The position numbers were made by a program, and so were the translations under genes. Positions 17,883 to 27,612 of a DNA stretch of 64,000 nt are shown piece after piece (the stretch's first letter is position 1; every line of letters begins with the position of its first letter). The stretch comes from Myxococcota bacterium. GTDB taxonomy: Bacteria; Myxococcota_A; Polyangia; JAAYKL01. Location: positions 26,638 through 90,637 of the forward strand of contig JASJCT010000010.1 in NCBI GenBank assembly GCA_030065855.1. The letters are read 5' to 3'. Below the pieces are notes generated by a model. That model ran no database searches. It was not told where the DNA came from and saw only the letters and a list, made by a program, of their open reading frames with translations.

Positions 17883-19202
17883 TTGTCCTGCGATGAGGAG
17901 GATGCCATCCAATCAACCGTTCCAAAATTAGTCGAAAAGCTGTCGTCTCCATCGGTTCGCACGCGGGAGGCAGCCCTGGTCGCGCTGGCAGCGCTCCCGG
18001 TGAAAAGAGTGATCGAGCCGGTGGCCAACCTCCTGCTCGAGGAAACCTCGCCAGAAGTCCGAGTGACCTGCCTCGACCTGCTGGAGCGACTCGGCGCCTC
18101 TGCTTCTCTTTCTGACGTTCGCGTGGACGGATGGTTTGACCAGCTCGCTTCGCGGATTAACCACTTCGATCAAATCTGCGATACCATGGGGGCCAGACTC
18201 CTGGCCTACGCCATCACCCTCGGCGTCCAAATCCGAAGCATCACGACCGATCCGCGGGTCCGCGCCAATACGACCATTGAATTCACAATAGGCGACGATC
18301 GCATCCAAACCCTGCCCCTGGTCGAGTTTCGTATCCGGGTCGTACAGGCTATCCTACAGATGCAGCGCACGCCCATAACGCCGACACTGCCCCTCACGCC
18401 CGAGCAAGGCGCGGCCATCATTGGGGGCAAATACTTATTGCTTGCTCCCCTGTTTGAAATTTCCCTTGAGCAAGTCGTACTAGCAACCCTAGACGAGGTG
18501 CCGACGCGCGCCATTGTTGGATACCTGTCTAAGGATGGCTTTAACTTTGTAACGCTCTCCAAATTCGACGAGCTGATCAAGGGCAAGGTGAGGAAAGATC
18601 TCGCCACCATGGGAGAAGAGCCCTTTAAAATAGACCTTAGCGCTGTGGATCGCGCGCGCCTGGCGTTTGAGGTCGAAGATTATGAAAAGATCATCGCTGC
18701 CCTCGAATCCTGGCCAGGGTTGCTCAGTATCCTCCTACAAACCCCGGTCATCCACGAGTTGGACGATGCACAGCGCGCCAAGCTGGGGGAAGGGCTCGAT
18801 CTCCTAGGGATTGCCTTTGAAAAGAAAAATCGAGATGAGTGGTCTGAAGAACTCTTTAAGCTGGGAATCCAATTTGCCCGGGAAAGTCACATTGCTGGCA
18901 GGTTGTTTGAGCATCTCGGCGCATTGCTTTCGAAAAAAGAGCGATTCAGCGAGGCCATCGGTATCTTGAGACGAGCTATGGCTCTGGGTCAATCAGAAGC
19001 GACCCTCCTCGCTCCGTTGGGCTGGGCCTACCTCAAGACCGGTAAACTCATCCCAGCAGCTGCACTGCTCGAGCGCGCAGCTGCAAGTGGTATCTGCTCG
19101 CAACACGTGGAAACAGGTCTCTCAGAAATTAGAGACCAATTGGCCCGAGCAGGTCTTTCGTGGACCGTCCCGCAGCTACAAATGACGCCAAAAGGTAACT
19201 GA
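17883..19202 (+). CDS. HEAT/TPR-like repeat protein of unknown function
   Basis: I recognise no family over the full length. The first ~70 residues form two HEAT-like helix pairs (VPKLVEKLSSPSVRTREAALVALAAL, VANLLLEETSPEVRVTCLDLLERLG). The middle is a predicted mixed region, and the C-terminal ~120 residues look like TPR helices (HLGALLSKKERFSEAIGILRRAMALG, LAPLGWAYLKTGKLIPAAALLERAA). No signal or membrane segment is visible, so it is probably cytoplasmic. The only in-frame start near the beginning is TTG at 17883, 14 bases after the epimerase stop. The following lipoprotein gene starts right after its stop (TGATTG), so it belongs to the nagZ-hflX transcription unit. Confidence 0.75.
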   Translation: MSCDEEDAIQSTVPKLVEKLSSPSVRTREAALVALAALPVKRVIEPVANLLLEETSPEVRVTCLDLLERLGASASLSDVRVDGWFDQLASRINHFDQICDTMGARLLAYAITLGVQIRSITTDPRVRANTTIEFTIGDDRIQTLPLVEFRIRVVQAILQMQRTPITPTLPLTPEQGAAIIGGKYLLLAPLFEISLEQVVLATLDEVPTRAIVGYLSKDGFNFVTLSKFDELIKGKVRKDLATMGEEPFKIDLSAVDRARLAFEVEDYEKIIAALESWPGLLSILLQTPVIHELDDAQRAKLGEGLDLLGIAFEKKNRDEWSEELFKLGIQFARESHIAGRLFEHLGALLSKKERFSEAIGILRRAMALGQSEATLLAPLGWAYLKTGKLIPAAALLERAAASGICSQHVETGLSEIRDQLARAGLSWTVPQLQMTPKGN

Positions 19203-20207
19203 TTGAAAATTTTACATTTTTTCAGCCTAGAAAAATTGCTTCTGTGCGCGATTTTGAGTTTCCCGACCGTTGCGTGCCAAGGGCAGTTGGGCACCATCGG
19301 CACCTATCAATTCGGGGATGATCCCTCTCAAGCCCGAGTCTTTGTCCCATCTGAAGACGCAGCGCCGGCGCAGGATGGGGGCGTGTCCAATGACGCACCA
19401 GGCGATGGGAATACTGCAGCATCTCAAGACATGATCATCGAAGAAAGCGAGATGGAAGACCCGGACGCGCTCGCCGCCCTCATTCGGGACCGAATGACCG
19501 AGTCAGCGGATGAGGCTGTGTTGCAAACCAGACCAGGATCGCTCGATGCGCCGACTGCCATTGAAAACTGGCGGCTGTCTCCTCAAGCATGCCTGGCACA
19601 ATTAAAAAGGCATAAGGTCCCATTTACAAAACCCACCTTTCCAACGCCCCTTGTTCAGACGCCCCTGCTCCTCACAGGCCCTATCGATGGGGTCCACATT
19701 GCACCCCGCTTTGCCAAATCCAAAAAGGTAAACGCAGTGATGGACTGCCATCTGGTCCTGGCTCTGGTCGCGGTCGCTCAGCAGGCCAAATCCCAGGGCA
19801 TCCAACGCATCGAGTTCTACTCGACCTATCGGCCCCTGACCCGACCGCCTAAAAAATGCCGGCGCAAACCAGCCAGCGCCCGGTGCCGAAGGCTCCAGCG
19901 CGCCTACAGAAAAGCTGCAAAAAATCCAAGCCAACACCGCCTGGCCCTGGCCATCGATATCCGATGGCTTACCACCGAAGACAATCGTACCATCGACGTG
20001 CTCACCCATTTTGATCGGCGCGCCCGCAGAGATCCCTGCAAATACAGGACGTCAACCGAGGAGGGGGCACTGCTGCAAACGTTTGCCTGTGAACTTCATC
20101 GACATCGGATTTTTAACGTCATGCTCACCCCCAATGCCAACAAAGCCCATCACAATCATTTTCACTTTGATATTTCTAAAAAAGCAACGTGGTATATTAT
20201 TAATTAG
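19203..20207 (+). CDS. Lipoprotein with extensin-like / M15-type peptidase domain
   Basis: An N-terminal signal ends in the lipobox TVAC, followed by a low-complexity acidic linker (about residues 35-110). The C-terminal ~200 residues carry the motifs of the extensin-like/MepA/VanY metallopeptidase fold: SQHRLALAIDI (compare SxHxxGxAxD) and NKAHHNHFHFDI (His-x-His zinc pair). Such domains cut or bind peptidoglycan cross-links. The Gly of SxHxxGxAxD is Leu here, so activity is not certain. The TTG start at 19203 directly abuts the previous stop codon. Sited in the periplasm or outer membrane, it would fit cell-wall remodelling, as does nagZ in the same unit. Confidence 0.75.
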   Translation: MKILHFFSLEKLLLCAILSFPTVACQGQLGTIGTYQFGDDPSQARVFVPSEDAAPAQDGGVSNDAPGDGNTAASQDMIIEESEMEDPDALAALIRDRMTESADEAVLQTRPGSLDAPTAIENWRLSPQACLAQLKRHKVPFTKPTFPTPLVQTPLLLTGPIDGVHIAPRFAKSKKVNAVMDCHLVLALVAVAQQAKSQGIQRIEFYSTYRPLTRPPKKCRRKPASARCRRLQRAYRKAAKNPSQHRLALAIDIRWLTTEDNRTIDVLTHFDRRARRDPCKYRTSTEEGALLQTFACELHRHRIFNVMLTPNANKAHHNHFHFDISKKATWYIIN

Positions 20208-20241
20208 TGCCGTCCCGAAACGGCTATTTCTGGAACCAAAA

Positions 20242-20327
20242 TGTAGATGCGGGGTTTATCCACGTTTGTAGAATAGCTTGGAATTACTTGGTTTTTCACC
20301 GTGGGGATAAACCCCACGGCTACAAGA
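20242..20327. repeat. REP-like palindrome pair in inverted orientation
   Basis: The right unit, CCGTGGGG-ATAAA-CCCCACGG (20299-20319), is a perfect 8-bp hairpin inside the longer unit, read on the minus strand, TGTAGCCGTGGGGTTTATCC. A degenerate copy in the other direction is at 20242-20270 (TGTAGATGCGGGGTTTATCC). Two head-to-head copies in an intergenic gap look like a REP doublet; the hairpin may also stop transcription between the convergent genes on each side. Confidence 0.65.
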
Positions 20328-20376
20328 TAAGGTTGAAAATATGTATTTCAGGTAGAGAACTAATGAAAGGATAATA

Positions 20377-20994
20377 TCAGTAAAGAGATCTTAGACACCG
20401 AATGGCGAGTCTGTCCTTGCCGGAATCAGCGGCAAAAACAAACCCATCGCCAAAGGAAACGCCCCACATCAAATGTTCGCTCGAGGTTTCGTCTTGCGTG
20501 AATGTCGAAGTCCAGTAGTCGAGGGTGTCAGCGCCAAACATGCCCTGGCAAATAGGACTGGACAAGCAAGGCATGCAAAAGCCCTCCAGGTCCTGTTCTA
20601 CTATCGGTAGATCACAATTGGAGAGCAATGAGATAATATCTGCTCGTGTGGCCAGGTGGTACCGGCTATCAAAATCTGTACAGGCCTGCTGTGCTTCAGC
20701 CCAAGTCCGCTGATAGAAACGGCCAACGCATGCCGTTCCATCCCAATACTGACCTGCTGGGCATCGCCGCCAACACTTATCAGCATTTATCTGCAATATC
20801 TCGTTTGGCGCGCATGTGTTTTCGTCGATTGACGTATCTTGATCTGTATCCTGCCCTGCGTCACCCTGCCCATCCGTCGATGTATTGTCGCTACCTTGAT
20901 TATTTCCACCAACAGTCGAAGACCCCCAATCCGCATGGTCATTCGCAGTGCAAGAAGCCATTGCACAAAGAATAAACGCAATGACACCGAACAT
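20377..20994 (-). CDS. Secreted lipoprotein with DUF1566/Lcl-like C-terminal domain
   Basis: The ATG at 20994 follows a perfect AGGAGG at a spacing of 5, giving 205 residues. The signal ends in a lipobox-like MASC. A Gly/Asp/Thr-rich acidic linker follows (NQGSDNTSTDGQGD...), then a Cys-rich segment (CAPNEILQINADKCWRRCPAGQYWDGTAC) and a domain with TWAEAQQAC, LATRADIISLL, DYWTSTF and MWGVSFGDGFV...IRCLR. The last motifs are typical of DUF1566/Lcl C-terminal and related lectin-like domains, where the TW.S segment and final RC are conserved. The Cys pairs probably form disulfides outside the cell. Function unknown. No neighbours on the same strand. Confidence 0.78.
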   Translation of the reverse strand: MFGVIAFILCAMASCTANDHADWGSSTVGGNNQGSDNTSTDGQGDAGQDTDQDTSIDENTCAPNEILQINADKCWRRCPAGQYWDGTACVGRFYQRTWAEAQQACTDFDSRYHLATRADIISLLSNCDLPIVEQDLEGFCMPCLSSPICQGMFGADTLDYWTSTFTQDETSSEHLMWGVSFGDGFVFAADSGKDRLAIRCLRSLY

Positions 20995-21202
20995 GTAACC
21001 TCCTAAACTCCACCGAGCCGAACTATAAGCCAATTATAATTATATACAAAGTTAATTGTTGGTAAGCGGTGTAATTTCACACACATAACGAAAAAACGGC
21101 AAATTGATTCACTTTTTCGAAATTGAGTCATTCAGTGGCGCATGGACTTGGATTAGTGAAGCGATCTTGTTTCAGTGCCGACCCGGCTGTATGCTTCTGG
21201 GT

Positions 21203-21796
21203 ATGATCGGTCGCCTTATCGGAAAAATTGCAGAAAAATCTCATGTGGGCGTGCTCGTCGACGTGGGGGGTGTGGGCTATGACGTGGCTGTGCCCTTGAA
21301 TACCCTCGCCAACCTGCCCCCAAATGGTGAGACTGTTACCCTGTACATTCACACGCATGTTCGCGAGGATGACCTTAGATTGTTTGGTTTTGCCGCTAAA
21401 CAAGACCTCAGTGCCTTTCGAACCATGCTCGGCGTGGGAGGAGTGGGACCCAAGCTCGCCCTGACTGTGATCGGTGCGCTTTCCGGTGCCCAACTCGCGT
21501 CTGTTATTGAGCAAAGCGACGTCAAGCGCCTATCGGCCATACCGGGAATCGGAAAGAAAACAGCAGAGCGCATTATTTTAGAGCTCAGGGGAAAGCTGGC
21601 CGTCGGTGCCAACGCACCTGATCCAGGCGTTGACAGTCCGTCCATGGACGCGCTGGCCTCTGCCCTTAAAAACCTGGGATTTCGCCCCACTCAGGTGGAA
21701 CGGGTAATCGAGAAGATACGTCGGGAAAAAAAGGAGCATCAGCCATTTGAATCGCTCCTTCGTCTCGCCCTCAGCGCTTTGCAGGAGGCTCGCTAG
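21203..21796 (+). CDS. ruvA: Holliday junction branch-migration protein RuvA
   Basis: DNA-binding subunit of the RuvAB motor. Starting at the family-typical MIGRLIG (ATG 21203) gives 197 residues. Domain I is an OB fold (GVGYDVAVPLNT, REDDLRLFGF). Domain II has two helix-hairpin-helix motifs (LGVGGVGPKLALTVIGAL, IPGIGKKTAERIILELR). Domain III is at the end (ALKNLGFRPTQVERVIEKI). The longer frame from 21104 is unlikely. The gene is followed by ruvB after 3 bases. No ruvC is present in front, where many bacteria have it. Confidence 0.96.
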   Translation: MIGRLIGKIAEKSHVGVLVDVGGVGYDVAVPLNTLANLPPNGETVTLYIHTHVREDDLRLFGFAAKQDLSAFRTMLGVGGVGPKLALTVIGALSGAQLASVIEQSDVKRLSAIPGIGKKTAERIILELRGKLAVGANAPDPGVDSPSMDALASALKNLGFRPTQVERVIEKIRREKKEHQPFESLLRLALSALQEAR

Positions 21797-21799
21797 AAT

Positions 21800-22834
21800 A
21801 TGACGTCTAAAATTCCTGACCGAGGCGTCATCAGCGACGCCCCCACCGAAGACGAAAGAAACTACGACCTCGCGCTAAGGCCGAGATCTCTCGATGAGTA
21901 TATCGGTCAGACAAAACACCGGGATAACTTGAGAATCTTTATCGAAGCTGCCCGCCGCCGCGGCGAACCCCTGGACCATGTGCTCTTCTGCGGTCCCCCT
22001 GGCCTCGGTAAAACCACCCTGGCACATATCATCGCCAATGAGCTCGGTGCAGAGATACAAATTACCTCTGGACCGGCTGTTGAACACAAGGGAGCACTCG
22101 CCGCCCTACTCACCAAGCTCGGCCCCAGGGATGTGCTTTTCATCGATGAAATCCACCGCTTAACACCAGCAGTGGAAGAGAACCTTTACCCCGCGATCGA
22201 AGAATTTGAAATCGACATTATTGCTGGCGACGGCCCCCATGCCGCGTCCTATAAACTGCCACTTTCTCCATTCACACTCGTTGGCGCAACCACCCGAACG
22301 GGCTTGCTTACCTCGCCCCTCTTGTCGCGCTTTGGTGTCACCATCCGGCTGGACTATTATCCTCCTGAGGATCTGGAAAAGATCATCACCCGATCCGCAG
22401 GCCTGCTCAACATAGACGTGGACCACATCGGCGCCCAAGAAATCGCGACACGCGCCCGGGGTACCCCACGCATCGCCAATCGACTGCTGCGGCGTGTGCG
22501 GGACTTTGCAGAGGTCGAAGGAGACGGTAAGATTACTAGAGATCTTGCAAGACATGCACTGCGCCGCCTCGAAGTGGACGAAGCAGGATTTGACGAAATG
22601 GATCGCCGCATTCTTTTGACGATTGTGGATAAATTCGATGGGGGGCCTGTGGGCATCGAAACCATCGCAGCCGCTGTAGCAGAACCCAGGGATACCTTGG
22701 AAGACGTGTACGAGCCTTACCTTCTACAAGGAGGATATCTAAAAAGAACCCCCCGGGGCCGCATTGCAACGAGACGCGCTTACGAACATCTGGGCATCCC
22801 GTTCCAGCAGAGCCCGCAGGGGCGTTTGTTATGA
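21800..22834 (+). CDS. ruvB: Holliday junction branch-migration ATPase RuvB
   Basis: AAA+ helicase motor, 344 residues. Signatures: [12 protein letters not shown], Walker [20 protein letters not shown], Walker [10 protein letters not shown], sensor 1 [18 protein letters not shown], arginine region, and the C-terminal winged-helix domain ([23 protein letters not shown]...[17 protein letters not shown]). It is complete with no missing motif. It overlaps the next gene by 4 bases (ATGA), which ties an unknown helical protein to recombination genes. Confidence 0.97.
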   Translation: MTSKIPDRGVISDAPTEDERNYDLALRPRSLDEYIGQTKHRDNLRIFIEAARRRGEPLDHVLFCGPPGLGKTTLAHIIANELGAEIQITSGPAVEHKGALAALLTKLGPRDVLFIDEIHRLTPAVEENLYPAIEEFEIDIIAGDGPHAASYKLPLSPFTLVGATTRTGLLTSPLLSRFGVTIRLDYYPPEDLEKIITRSAGLLNIDVDHIGAQEIATRARGTPRIANRLLRRVRDFAEVEGDGKITRDLARHALRRLEVDEAGFDEMDRRILLTIVDKFDGGPVGIETIAAAVAEPRDTLEDVYEPYLLQGGYLKRTPRGRIATRRAYEHLGIPFQQSPQGRLL

Positions 22835-24426
22835 GTGGCGTAGGACCCTTGACGACGGGAACCGGCCAGAGTCGCCGCGATTATCTCGCCGAATTCATCC
22901 AAGGCTCAAGGTGGCTCCGACCAGAACAGGTCAAAGCGAGGACTGCCTGGTTCGATGCGCTTTCTACAAAGAAAAAGCAAGCCCACCTGTTCGAATTTGA
23001 GATGACACTCAAAGGGCTCATTTGCTTTGGCAGCCCCATGAACCACCCCGGCTCCCTGAGACGCGGCAAGCCTACAAAGGATCGGGAATTCCGCGACGAA
23101 CTCGGCATTGTTCGCAGTATTCTCAAACGCGTCATCCAAGTCGGAACAGAGCTCACCCAAGGTATGGAGGGCGCCACAACCAATAACCGGTATCTCGAAA
23201 GCGTCATTGCCGAGGATGGGACGCGCTTTCAAATGAGACAGCGGTCGATTCTAAAAGATGCACCTGATCAAAGCTTTGCACACCTCGTCCTAGCAATCGA
23301 AAACCTCCTCATCATTGTCGATGGCCTGCTCCGAACCAACAGTATCTCCTACAGACGTTTTGCCTCGGTCATTCAATCTGCCAAACGGGAAATCCACCGA
23401 TCCACCTACTTCGATCCGTTGGCTGCCATCGAGTTTTGCAATGAGTTCGACGAAATAAAGCCAATCGAATTGTACGACATGGTCCGGTTATTAAAGAGCG
23501 ATCCAGCTAGAAAAATAGCATCCCTGACCTTTCTGGCCCTGTTTCGGATCCTCAACTATCTCGATACAATCGGGTCCATCCGCAATCGCACCAAGCGGTT
23601 AAGCGTGCTTTTCGCGTGGCTCGCAGTGCTGCGCTCAGATACCCGGGCGCTGATCATTTTTCTAAAGCGAAATGCAGCTTCATGGATGTCGGACGGATTT
23701 GGTGATCAATTCGAGGGGCTCGATGCGACTGCGTTGACCAACCACTTTCAAGCACTCGAAGGGGAATTTCGATCTCTCAAATCCCTGCGCGAGCTCCTTG
23801 GATCCATTGGCGACCAGCTGCGTCTAGAGCAGCGCAAACTATTCGACCTTGAGCTCGATGCCATTGACACGCTCAAAAACCTAGACGCATTCTCAGATGC
23901 TGTATCGACAGCCATCGCCCCTTTTCGCGCATTCATTCAAAACGCCATTGTCTTGCTGGCACTTGAGTTCGATCCCATGCTCAGCGGATCCCGGATGTTC
24001 TCGGATCTCTCGCCCAGCGGTCTTCACTCCGAGCGGCTAAGGCGGGACATCTGGATGTTCCAACAGATCCTGCGTGCATTTATCGAAAAGGCCAAATCCT
24101 CTTCAAAATTTGCAGATAAATGGTCTGGAAAAAACACGTTTCATTTTGTACACGAATTTGTCAGCTATTTCCGGTCTATGGGATACCAACTGCTGCGCTA
24201 TTCCGATTACGAAAGGCTTGACAACTTTATGTCCCTGGTCGATAGGCTGCGCGAAGGGGATGTGCTCGAAGTCCAGCGCCTGGAGCAAGTGGTCGCTACG
24301 TGCGAGGATTTCCAGAGTTTCCTATTGCAGGCATTTGATGCAGTTGACAAGCGATCAGACCTGGCGGACAGGCCGTTTGACCGCAAAGAGGCCGTCACCA
24401 CCCTTAAATTAGTCCTAAAGCGCTGA
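22831..24426 (+). CDS. Conserved-looking all-helical protein of unknown function, coupled to ruvB
   Basis: I do not recognise this 531-residue protein. It has no signal peptide, transmembrane segment or metal motif. The composition (Leu, Arg, Phe, Glu with regular heptad-like spacing, for example [35 protein letters not shown]) suggests long helices with some coiled coil around residues 295-345. Start ATG overlaps the ruvB stop. The next gene, a permease, starts 36 bases later. Codon use and base composition match the neighbours, so it does not look newly acquired. Coupling to ruvAB need not mean a role in recombination. Confidence 0.75.
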   Translation: MSGVGPLTTGTGQSRRDYLAEFIQGSRWLRPEQVKARTAWFDALSTKKKQAHLFEFEMTLKGLICFGSPMNHPGSLRRGKPTKDREFRDELGIVRSILKRVIQVGTELTQGMEGATTNNRYLESVIAEDGTRFQMRQRSILKDAPDQSFAHLVLAIENLLIIVDGLLRTNSISYRRFASVIQSAKREIHRSTYFDPLAAIEFCNEFDEIKPIELYDMVRLLKSDPARKIASLTFLALFRILNYLDTIGSIRNRTKRLSVLFAWLAVLRSDTRALIIFLKRNAASWMSDGFGDQFEGLDATALTNHFQALEGEFRSLKSLRELLGSIGDQLRLEQRKLFDLELDAIDTLKNLDAFSDAVSTAIAPFRAFIQNAIVLLALEFDPMLSGSRMFSDLSPSGLHSERLRRDIWMFQQILRAFIEKAKSSSKFADKWSGKNTFHFVHEFVSYFRSMGYQLLRYSDYERLDNFMSLVDRLREGDVLEVQRLEQVVATCEDFQSFLLQAFDAVDKRSDLADRPFDRKEAVTTLKLVLKR

Positions 24427-24461
24427 GGCCTGTCCATGCCTCACCAACAGCAGAGATAAAG

Positions 24462-25763
24462 ATGGACCTACCGCGGCGTCTTTCGCTGTTCACTGCTATC
24501 ATGCTCGTGGTGGGCAACGTGGTTGGCGCCGGTATTTTCACTACCACTGGCGTGCTCGCAGCAGATATCCAAAGCCCCATGGTCATGCTGCTAATATGGG
24601 GTATCGGAGGTCTCATCACCCTGTGCGGCGCCCTGACGTATGCCGAGCTCGGGGCCATGTTTCCTCGGGCAGGTGGCGATTATCAATTCCTCAAAGAGGC
24701 CTATGGCCCGATAGCCGGCTTTCTCGTGGGCTGGCTTAGCTTTTGGGTGATAAACCCCGGATCCATTGCCGCCCTCTCCATCGCCGTGGTCAGTTATCTC
24801 CCGAGACCATCGTTTCTGACCGGTGGTACAGATCAGATCCTGGCAGTTGGCATCGTGCTTGGGCTTTCCTATCTCAACTACCGCAGCACAACATTGGCCA
24901 GCAGGACCCAATCCGTTATTACCGTAGGAAGTCTCGTGCTGCTCGCCGGGTTTATCGTCGGTGCCTTTCTCACCCAAACCGGCTCTTGGGATCATTTTTC
25001 TTTTGGTGCATCTGCTCAGAGTTCCCGATTGTCTGTCCCTGGCACCGCCATGATCGCCGTGCTCTTCACCTACAGCGGGTGGTTCGCTGCGGCCTATGTG
25101 GGATCCGAAGTCAAACACCCGGGTCGAAACGTCCCGCTATCACTGTTGATCGGAACGCTCATTATCACCGTGCTTTACACCGCGATCAACGCTGCCTATC
25201 TCTATGCCCTGCCTATTGGGGAAATAAAGGGCATGCCCAACGTGGCCAGCATTGCAGCCGAGCGTCTCTTTGGCAGGGGCATTGCGATTGGCATCAGCAT
25301 CGCCATTGTCCTCGCGATCGCCAGTTGCATCAATGCTACGGTCATGACCAGCGCACGGGTGTGCTATGCCATGGCTATCGATGGCTTGTTCTTCTCCAAA
25401 CTGCGCGCGGTTCACCCCAGGTATCAGACCCCCCACGTCGCGGTGGTGGCTGAGGCTGCGATTGCAGTGGTATTGGTAATCATCGGTACGTTCGACGCAC
25501 TGCTGACCTATGTGGTTTTTGCAATGGTGCTCGCCTCTATTGCCACGGGTATCGGCCACGTCATTCTTCGAATCCGCAGACCAGATCTATCCCGACCCTA
25601 TCGAACGTTTGGCTATCCGCTCGTGCCCATCATTTTCATTGGTACCTATGGATGGGTTGCTGTCTCCATTGCCAAGGTCAATCCCACGGCTTCTCTCATT
25701 GGTTTGGGTCTCGCCATCACCGGTGTGCCGTTCTACTATGTACGGCGATCGCAACAGCGGTAA
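24462..25763 (+). CDS. APC-family amino-acid permease
   Basis: Inner-membrane amino-acid transporter of 433 residues with about 12 hydrophobic helices. The first helix carries the APC signature VGNVVGAGIFTTTGVLA. The loop AELGAMFPRAGGDYQFLKEAYGPIAGFLVGW is the conserved helix 2-3 region, and FTYSGWFAAAYVGSEVKHPGRNVPLSLLIG is the helix 6-7 signature. Closest in pattern to the LAT-type (glycoprotein-associated/SteT-like) permeases. Substrate cannot be assigned. It seems to be the last gene of the ruvA unit. Confidence 0.9.
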   Translation: MDLPRRLSLFTAIMLVVGNVVGAGIFTTTGVLAADIQSPMVMLLIWGIGGLITLCGALTYAELGAMFPRAGGDYQFLKEAYGPIAGFLVGWLSFWVINPGSIAALSIAVVSYLPRPSFLTGGTDQILAVGIVLGLSYLNYRSTTLASRTQSVITVGSLVLLAGFIVGAFLTQTGSWDHFSFGASAQSSRLSVPGTAMIAVLFTYSGWFAAAYVGSEVKHPGRNVPLSLLIGTLIITVLYTAINAAYLYALPIGEIKGMPNVASIAAERLFGRGIAIGISIAIVLAIASCINATVMTSARVCYAMAIDGLFFSKLRAVHPRYQTPHVAVVAEAAIAVVLVIIGTFDALLTYVVFAMVLASIATGIGHVILRIRRPDLSRPYRTFGYPLVPIIFIGTYGWVAVSIAKVNPTASLIGLGLAITGVPFYYVRRSQQR

Positions 25764-25776
25764 ATTATCACGATAA

Positions 25777-25908
25777 TCAACGAACAGAATCTGGCACCTC
25801 TTTAGTGGTCGTCCTGCGACGAACAGCGGAATAGTCGGTGACAACATTTTCCATCGCATGGACGTACATTGCCGCATACACGGCGAGATCTCGTTGATCA
25901 ACTTTCAT
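25777..25908 (-). CDS. Possible 43-residue protein (weak)
   Basis: In the gap between the permease and the transposase remnant a minus-strand frame starts with ATG at 25908 and runs for 43 codons (MKVDQRDLAVYAAMYVHAMENVV...). The composition is plausible for a short helix with basic tail, but there is no ribosome binding site and no recognisable motif. It may be chance or the remains of a longer gene cut by the neighbouring insertion. Confidence 0.22.
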   Translation of the reverse strand: MKVDQRDLAVYAAMYVHAMENVVTDYSAVRRRTTTKEVPDSVR

Positions 25909-25951
25909 AAAAACCGTCTGGGGGTTAATTTTCAGTATAGAAATAATAGAC

Positions 25952-26530
25952 TTGCTGGCCGGAGCTGTTGTAGATCCATTTGGATTGCATTATCGGAAAC
26001 AGGGCAATAGGCACGCTACGTCCACTTTTCCGTTCCGTTCCGTCTCCCAATCACAGCTAACTGTCAACAGTCTTCCCGAGAGTATGAAGCGAAGGCTACA
26101 GGAATCCTGGGCAGCGGGTTTTGCGTCCCGGGTGCTTCCTGTTCTTCTGGAGGAGGAAGTTTTGTTTTCCAAGCTGTATTGCCGGGACAACGGTCGACCG
26201 AATTGGAGTGTAGCACGTATGCTCGGCATCAGTCTGTTGCAGGAGATGCTTAATCTGGACGACCAGAGCGCGCTGGACAGCCTGGCATTCGATGTGCGAT
26301 GGCAGCACGCTTTGGGGCTGAGCGCCGAGGAAGCGTATCTGTCACGACGTTCGCTTGTGGACTTTCGCAGCCGCTTGGTCACGCTCGATCCTGAAATGCA
26401 GATGGTTCGGAGAATCTTCGACAAAGTGGGGGACGCGGCGATAGAGGACTTAGGCATCTCGGTCAAGGAACAGCGAGTTGATTCGACATTGATTGCTTCC
26501 AATATTCCTAATACCTCGCCCTCTGGGTGA
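25952..26530 (+). pseudogene. Truncated IS1182-type transposase (DUF772 N-terminal part)
   Basis: The 192-residue frame matches the N-terminal part of IS1182-like transposases: LPESMKRRLQESWAAGFASRVLPVL, FSKLYCRDNGRPNWSVARMLGISLLQEMLNLDDQSALDSLAFDVRWQHALGL, LSRRSLVDFRSRLV and QRVDSTLIASNI. After this the frame ends at TGA 26528-26530, so the catalytic DDE part (normally a further ~300 residues) is missing. No terminal inverted repeats were found by eye. It is a dead insertion remnant between the permease and the acyltransferase. Confidence 0.8.
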
Positions 26531-26623
26531 GGTCGATTATTTTTTATCGAGGATGTGGATTGGCGATCTTCCTGGCCCGCTCGCTTACTATAGCGCGCCA
26601 TTTGAGTTAAACTCGCCTTTGCG

Positions 26624-27526
26624 ATGCAAGAGACCCAAACAACCGAATCCCCTACTATCGGATCCCCGTTCGGCATGAAGCTCCTGGGCGCGCTGTTGCA
26701 CGTGTTGCCTCGCTTTGCAGTCTATGCCTTCGCCCTATTTCCTGTCTTCTGGTACTACCTCAAGCGACCCGAGGGCCGCGCCTCATCAATAGCATTGCTT
26801 CGGCAACTCGGTTCTAACCGCGGTCCTTGGGGTCGATTTTGGTTCGGGCTGGGCCAGGCACGGGCCTTTTCCCATGTGATTTTAGACAATATGTACCTCG
26901 GTGCCTTTGGGCCTAAAAAGTTTGAGCTAAAAAAACTCGGTACCGAGGCCTTTCACAAGGCCCTTGCCAAAGGAAAGGGCCTGATCCTACTGTCTGCCCA
27001 TGTGGGCAATTGGCACTTGGCTGTAAACTTTCTGTGGAATACCAACACGCGGGTTCATCTGGTCATCGACGATGTGCGGCAAGCCGATGTGCGCCGACAG
27101 ATGGATCTGGCCAAGAAGTCGAGCCCTCACTTAATCATTCACGATCCCGCAGATGGCCAGGCCCTTATTTTTGAGCTCAGTGCGGCGCTCAAACGGGGCG
27201 AAGTGATCGTCCTGGCCGGTGATCGGCTGGCCGGGGAGCGGCGGGAGCGCATCCCGTTCCTCGGCGATGAGGCGTGGTTTCCAACAACCGCGTTTTCCAT
27301 CTCTGCTGCGACCGGCGCTCCGATCTGTACTGCCCTCTCCTTTCGCACGGGCATGCAGCGCTACGCGTGTTATGGCTTGGGCCCCTTTGATAAGGAAATA
27401 CCCCGGGAAATTACCAATCGCCAGGCCCGGGTGCGCTGGATGGCCCAGACCTTTGCCGCCCATCTCGAAACCTATGTCCGCCAGTACCCCAAGCAATGGT
27501 TCAACTTTTATGATTTTTGGCGCTAA
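26624..27526 (+). CDS. LpxL/LpxM-family (lipid A) acyltransferase, variant active site
   Basis: Member of the lysophospholipid/lipid A late acyltransferase family, which adds a secondary acyl chain to lipid A or a related lipid at the inner membrane. The 300 residues have an N-terminal hydrophobic segment (FAVYAFALFPVFWYYL), the LLSAHVGNWHLA block, LAGDRLAGERRERIPFLGDEAWFPTTAFSISAATGAPI and the terminal QYPKQWFNFYDFW. The family motif is HX4(D/E), usually HFGNWE. Here His126 is kept but the acid at position 131 is His. The protein may still work or use another acid. It stands alone behind the transposase remnant. Confidence 0.82.
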   Translation: MQETQTTESPTIGSPFGMKLLGALLHVLPRFAVYAFALFPVFWYYLKRPEGRASSIALLRQLGSNRGPWGRFWFGLGQARAFSHVILDNMYLGAFGPKKFELKKLGTEAFHKALAKGKGLILLSAHVGNWHLAVNFLWNTNTRVHLVIDDVRQADVRRQMDLAKKSSPHLIIHDPADGQALIFELSAALKRGEVIVLAGDRLAGERRERIPFLGDEAWFPTTAFSISAATGAPICTALSFRTGMQRYACYGLGPFDKEIPREITNRQARVRWMAQTFAAHLETYVRQYPKQWFNFYDFWR

Positions 27527-27576
27527 CCGCGTTGGCTGGGCACACATCGCAAAGCACAGGCTTTGTTTCTGTTGGC

Positions 27577-27605
27577 TTGACATGGGTATCGACGATTAGT
27601 ATGTT
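27577..27605 (+). promoter_or_regulatory. Sigma-70-type promoter of vapBC
   Basis: TTGACA (27577-27582), a 17-base spacer and TATGTT (27600-27605) lie directly before the antitoxin ATG at 27613. The start of transcription would almost coincide with the start codon, so the mRNA may be leaderless. Confidence 0.45.
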
Positions 27606-27612
27606 TTTATGT

